Assembly (NCBI GenBank): GCA_011772275.1
Contig: WVZU01000310.1
Location: forward strand, 8,281-14,999
Origin: Planctomycetales bacterium
GTDB lineage: Bacteria; Planctomycetota; Planctomycetia; Pirellulales; UBA7805
Length of the DNA: 6,719 nt
Direction of reading: 5' to 3'
A program made the translations under genes and the position numbers. Positions within the stretch are counted from its first letter, which is position 1, and each line of letters opens with the position of its first letter. Shown here one piece after another: positions 5,522 through 6,719 of the stretch. Under the pieces are notes generated by a model that searched no databases, was not told where the DNA came from, and saw nothing but the letters and a program-made list of their open reading frames with translations.

Positions 5522-6502
5522 ATGCACGATCAAGACTGGAAGCCGACTGCCAGCTGGGCCAATCTTCGCCTGCGTGGCGAACTGTTGCAACGTACGCGAA
5601 GTTTTTTTGACGACCGCAATTTTCTGGAAGTGGAAACGCCCTTCCTTTCGGCCGACACGACCGTCGACCGGCACCTGGACCCGCTGGCGGTAACCTTGCC
5701 CGACGATCCGCGCCGCCCGGTGGAGGGGAGACAACTGTGGCTGCAGACTTCTCCGGAGTTTGCCATGAAACGCCTGATCGCCGCCGGCGGCCAGCGGCTG
5801 TACCAGATTACGCGAGCCTTCCGAGCCGGCGAACGTGGCGCGTGGCACAACCCGGAATTCACCATCGTCGAATGGTACCGCCGCGGGGACTCGATGCGGG
5901 AGGGGATGCGGCTGTTAAGCGACCTGGTGGAGACGCTGCTGGGTTGCGGGCCAGCCGTGCCGCTCAGCTACCAAGAGGCATTTCGGCGACACGCGGAGAT
6001 CGACCCGCTGACCGCCGAGGCCGCACAGCTTGCCGGCCTGGCCACCGCCAGTGGGCTGGCCGTCCCGGCCACGCTGGGCGACGACCGTGATGAGTGGCTC
6101 GATTTTCTCCTGGCCGAACTCGTCCTGCCTCGGCTGGACACGAACGTGCCGACGATCCTCTACGATTATCCAACGAGCCAGGCCATGCTGGCTGCGGTGC
6201 GGAACGAGGACCCGCCGGTCGCGGAGCGCTTCGAGCTGATCCATAAGGGCATCGAACTGGCCAACGGCTATCACGAGCTGCAGGACGCGGACGCGTTGCG
6301 CGACCGCGTCCAAAAGGCCAACGCGGCCCGCAGGGCCGATGGCAAGGTCGAGCTGCCTTCCAGCAGCCGCCTCTGGTCCGCCATGGAGGCCGGGCTACCG
6401 GATTGCACTGGCGTGGCACTCGGTTTCGATCGCATCGTGATGCTGGCCGCCCGCAGCCGCTCGATTGAGGAAGTGATCCCTTTTCCGATCGAGCGGGCGT
6501 GA
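5522..6502 (+). CDS. epmA: EF-P lysyl-lysine ligase EpmA (GenX/PoxA/YjeA)
   Basis: A 326-residue class II lysyl-tRNA synthetase paralogue that attaches (R)-beta-lysine to a lysine of elongation factor P in the cytoplasm, helping ribosomes through proline runs. It lacks the anticodon-binding domain of LysRS and matches the ~325-residue length of E. coli EpmA. Visible features: FLEVETPFLS (34-43), LQTSPEFAMKRL (74-85), motif 2 FRAGERGAWHNPEFTIVEWY (100-119), FELIHKGIELANGYHEL (237-253), the LPDCTGVALGFDR motif 3 (292-304) with the A-for-G change typical of EpmA over LysRS, and the ending EEVIPFPIERA. The start ATG 5522 is preferred over in-frame ATG 5513: GGAG (5508-5511) is 10 nt before 5522 but only 1 nt before 5513, and the 5522 start matches the usual N-terminus. 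It is divergent from the sulfatase. Neither efp nor epmB, its usual partners, is in the window. Confidence 0.95.
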   Translation: MHDQDWKPTASWANLRLRGELLQRTRSFFDDRNFLEVETPFLSADTTVDRHLDPLAVTLPDDPRRPVEGRQLWLQTSPEFAMKRLIAAGGQRLYQITRAFRAGERGAWHNPEFTIVEWYRRGDSMREGMRLLSDLVETLLGCGPAVPLSYQEAFRRHAEIDPLTAEAAQLAGLATASGLAVPATLGDDRDEWLDFLLAELVLPRLDTNVPTILYDYPTSQAMLAAVRNEDPPVAERFELIHKGIELANGYHELQDADALRDRVQKANAARRADGKVELPSSSRLWSAMEAGLPDCTGVALGFDRIVMLAARSRSIEEVIPFPIERA

Positions 6503-6629
6503 GCAAGTGGAGCGGAGGCCGTGGGAGGAAATCGGCTGACCCCCACCGGCTGGTTTCCAGGCAGCCAGGGTGCATTTTGCACTTTGCGTAACACCTTAGC
6601 CGATTGCAGCAACGGGTAGTTGTCGCATG

Positions 6630-6707
6630 CCGAGCCTTTCCGGTTTCATGTCAGCAACCCCGTGCTTTTCTGGCTTCATGCGAATAGCCTCGTGCTTTAG
6701 CACGAGG
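6630..6707. repeat. Imperfect ~30 bp tandem repeat, about 2.5 units
   Basis: Units begin at 6630 (ccgagcctttccggtttcat), 6660 (ccgtgcttttctggcttcat) and 6690 (tcgtgctttag), a steady 30 bp period. Units 1 and 2 agree at about 20 of 29 positions. The third unit changes into a perfect hairpin. The repeat is non-coding and runs close to the window edge. Confidence 0.5.
6688..6707. repeat. Perfect 8 bp hairpin with ttta loop
   Basis: Arms cctcgtgc (6688-6695) and gcacgagg (6700-6707), extended by a G-T wobble and an A-T pair. No T-run follows. It is 185 nt after epmA, so it is more likely part of an interspersed repeat than the epmA terminator. Confidence 0.5.
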
Positions 6708-6719
6708 TTGAGATCGCGT

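Larger units (their letters stand above)
6503..6719. other. Non-coding right edge
   Basis: No gene is seen after epmA. A small 5 bp hairpin (gtgca 6570-6574, tgcac 6578-6582, loop ttt) about 68 nt after the stop is the nearest terminator-like element but is weak. The rest is taken up by the tandem repeat and hairpin listed separately. Confidence 0.4.

Noticed and set aside
6630..6719. CRISPR array
   Set aside because: The 30 bp units are imperfect and contiguous without spacers, and no cas gene is present.

Overview
The window looks like chromosomal DNA of a GC-rich planctomycete, probably Pirellulales-like. This is inferred from the mix of gene families: an exported Cys-type sulfatase, a small lipoprotein ending in a YPYYTTRGPRDFL-type tail, a divergent PPP-like phosphoesterase, a bacterial EpmA, and a short membrane protein with an FRLPTLLLAMAL-type start. 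No organism name can be read directly. UGA ends at least two intact genes (the phosphoesterase and epmA), so the genetic code is standard.

Layout: 1-318 has no convincing gene; it holds several short hairpins, one a good plus-strand intrinsic terminator (191-214). A minus-strand pair follows: a metallophosphoesterase (580-1452) and, 6 bp downstream of it, an 84-residue two-helix membrane protein (319-573). A 340 bp spacer with two 14 bp palindromes separates this pair from a plus-strand Cys-rich lipoprotein (1793-2206). After 200 bp with two perfect hairpins comes the main finding: a plus-strand gene at 2407-3594 whose reading frame is crossed by a single in-frame UGA (2860-2862). It ends 9 bp from the stop codon of a convergent sulfatase (3604-5139, minus). 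A 382 bp spacer with two copies of a palindromic repeat separates the sulfatase from a divergent epmA (5522-6502, plus). The last 217 bp hold an imperfect ~30 bp tandem repeat and an 8 bp hairpin.

The gene at 2407-3594 is best read as an exported thioredoxin-fold selenoprotein of 395 residues with Sec152 next to Cys151. Four things support this. The frame continues with clear protein character directly after the UGA. The UGA sits where the first Cys of a thioredoxin CxxC would be. A perfect 7 bp stem with a 6 nt loop carrying G at its second position begins 16 nt after the UGA, as expected of a bacterial SECIS. The frame also has a strong ribosome binding site and a signal peptide. Ordinary gene callers would split it into two pieces. 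The selenocysteine machinery (selA, selB, selC, selD) is not in the window, so the genome must be checked for it.

The genes do not form one obvious pathway. The sulfatase is probably for extracytoplasmic desulfation of polysaccharide, EpmA modifies elongation factor P, and the selenoprotein and Cys-rich lipoprotein are both predicted to leave the cytoplasm. A redox link between those two is only a guess from adjacency.
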